Assembly: GCA_027082895.1 (NCBI GenBank)
Contig: JALWTJ010000274.1
Location: forward strand, 1 to 5,363
DNA length: 5,363 bases
Direction of reading: 5' to 3'
Source: Hyphomicrobiales bacterium
Lineage (GTDB): Bacteria; Pseudomonadota; Alphaproteobacteria; Rhizobiales; Devosiaceae
The position numbers were made by a program, and so were the translations under genes. Of the stretch, positions 5,007 to 5,363 are shown piece after piece (position 1 is the stretch's first letter; each line of letters opens with the position of its first letter). Under the pieces are notes generated by a model. That model ran no database searches. It was not told where the DNA came from and saw only the letters and a program-made list of their open reading frames with translations.

Positions 5007-5363
5007 GCATGGAAGGGAGGTGGAAGGATCAGCTTTGGCATTTGCCGGCCCGTTCCCGGATGTTGGGGAGGGGCGGTGCATGCCGGCTGGCACGGTTCGG
5101 GTTGACGGTGGGGCTGGTGCTGCTGGTGTCCGCCTGTTCTGCCTTTCTCGGGGGGCCCGAAATAGCCATCCGCCAGACGGGGCAGGACACGGTGAAGGCG
5201 GTGCCGCAGGGGACGTCCCCGGGGGACGCGGTGATCGGGCGGCGCGAGCATCTGGTCATCGTGGCATCCTACGGGGGGGTTTATTCCCATCGGCCGACCG
5301 AGGTTCTTCTGGCGGGCATTGTCTCCCGGCTTCTGATCGCGGCGCAGCAGCCCCAGTCGTCCT
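5003..5363 (+). CDS. Probable M48-family metalloprotease lipoprotein, N-terminal part
   Basis: The open frame runs from ATG 5003 to the right edge with no stop, giving 120 residues. A basic start and the hydrophobic segment LTVGLVLLVSACS (34-46) form a lipoprotein signal with lipobox V-S-A-C, so Cys45 would be lipidated. The segment from I-G-R-R-E-H (about residue 78) through VASYGGVYS and LLAGIVSRLLIAAQQP matches, from memory, the N-terminal region of alphaproteobacterial M48 zinc proteases related to BepA and LoiP. In those, a conserved stretch ending in HExxH follows shortly after; here it would lie beyond the window, so protease activity cannot be checked. The ATG overlaps the TGA of the nuclease-like gene (ATGA), implying coupled translation. 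GAGGT lies twelve bases upstream, farther than usual. In-frame ATG codons at 5009 and 5060 are alternatives. By family, it would act at the inner face of the outer membrane in envelope quality control. Confidence 0.78.
   Translation, partial: MSMEGRWKDQLWHLPARSRMLGRGGACRLARFGLTVGLVLLVSACSAFLGGPEIAIRQTGQDTVKAVPQGTSPGDAVIGRREHLVIVASYGGVYSHRPTEVLLAGIVSRLLIAAQQPQSS

Overview
The window looks like the chromosome of a GC-rich alphaproteobacterium. The evidence is the strong G/C bias at third codon positions, a RIME-like mosaic palindromic repeat of the kind known from rhizobia and related alphaproteobacteria, and a nuclease-like protein and an M48 lipoprotein protease of types I recall from that class. 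I cannot name a genus. The order Rhodospirillales is possible but is only an impression.

The left block is read on the minus strand. A two-gene split transketolase (N-half 1962→1027, C-half 1027→23) is translationally coupled by a TGATG overlap. It is followed by a TAATG overlap with a third gene, of which only eight codons lie in the window. In front of the first transketolase gene is a compact promoter: a perfect TTGACA box and a GACAAT box, each inside an inverted repeat with TGAC/GTCA cores. The two dyads are 20 bp centre to centre, which suggests control by a dimeric repressor. The likely picture is a regulated catabolic operon whose transketolase moves a two-carbon ketol unit on some unusual sugar. 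The substrate cannot be read from the sequence.

Upstream of that promoter is a RIME-like element of about 105 bp (2037-2141) made of two hairpins. Beyond it, also on the minus strand, lies a 532-aa exported protein (3800→2202) with HET-C/VWA7-like motifs, including an H-x3-D-x3-H putative metal site and a proline-rich tail. A tRNA-Arg(CCU) gene with encoded CCA (3929→3853) lies just upstream of it.

The right block is read on the plus strand, divergent from the tRNA. It holds an exported staphylococcal-nuclease-fold protein (4152-5006) in which two of the acidic active-site positions are replaced by Gln and Lys. By an ATGA overlap this is coupled to the start of a lipoprotein that resembles the N-terminus of M48 metalloproteases and runs off the right edge. 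These two make an envelope-directed operon. The roughly 220 bp between the tRNA and the nuclease gene hold no convincing gene, only weak outward promoters on each side, an 8-G run and two small palindromes.

I see no CRISPR array, insertion sequence, phage gene or recognisable defence system. The points most worth a second look are the degenerate nuclease active site, the tandem operator dyads, the divergent split transketolase and the HET-C-like exported protein.
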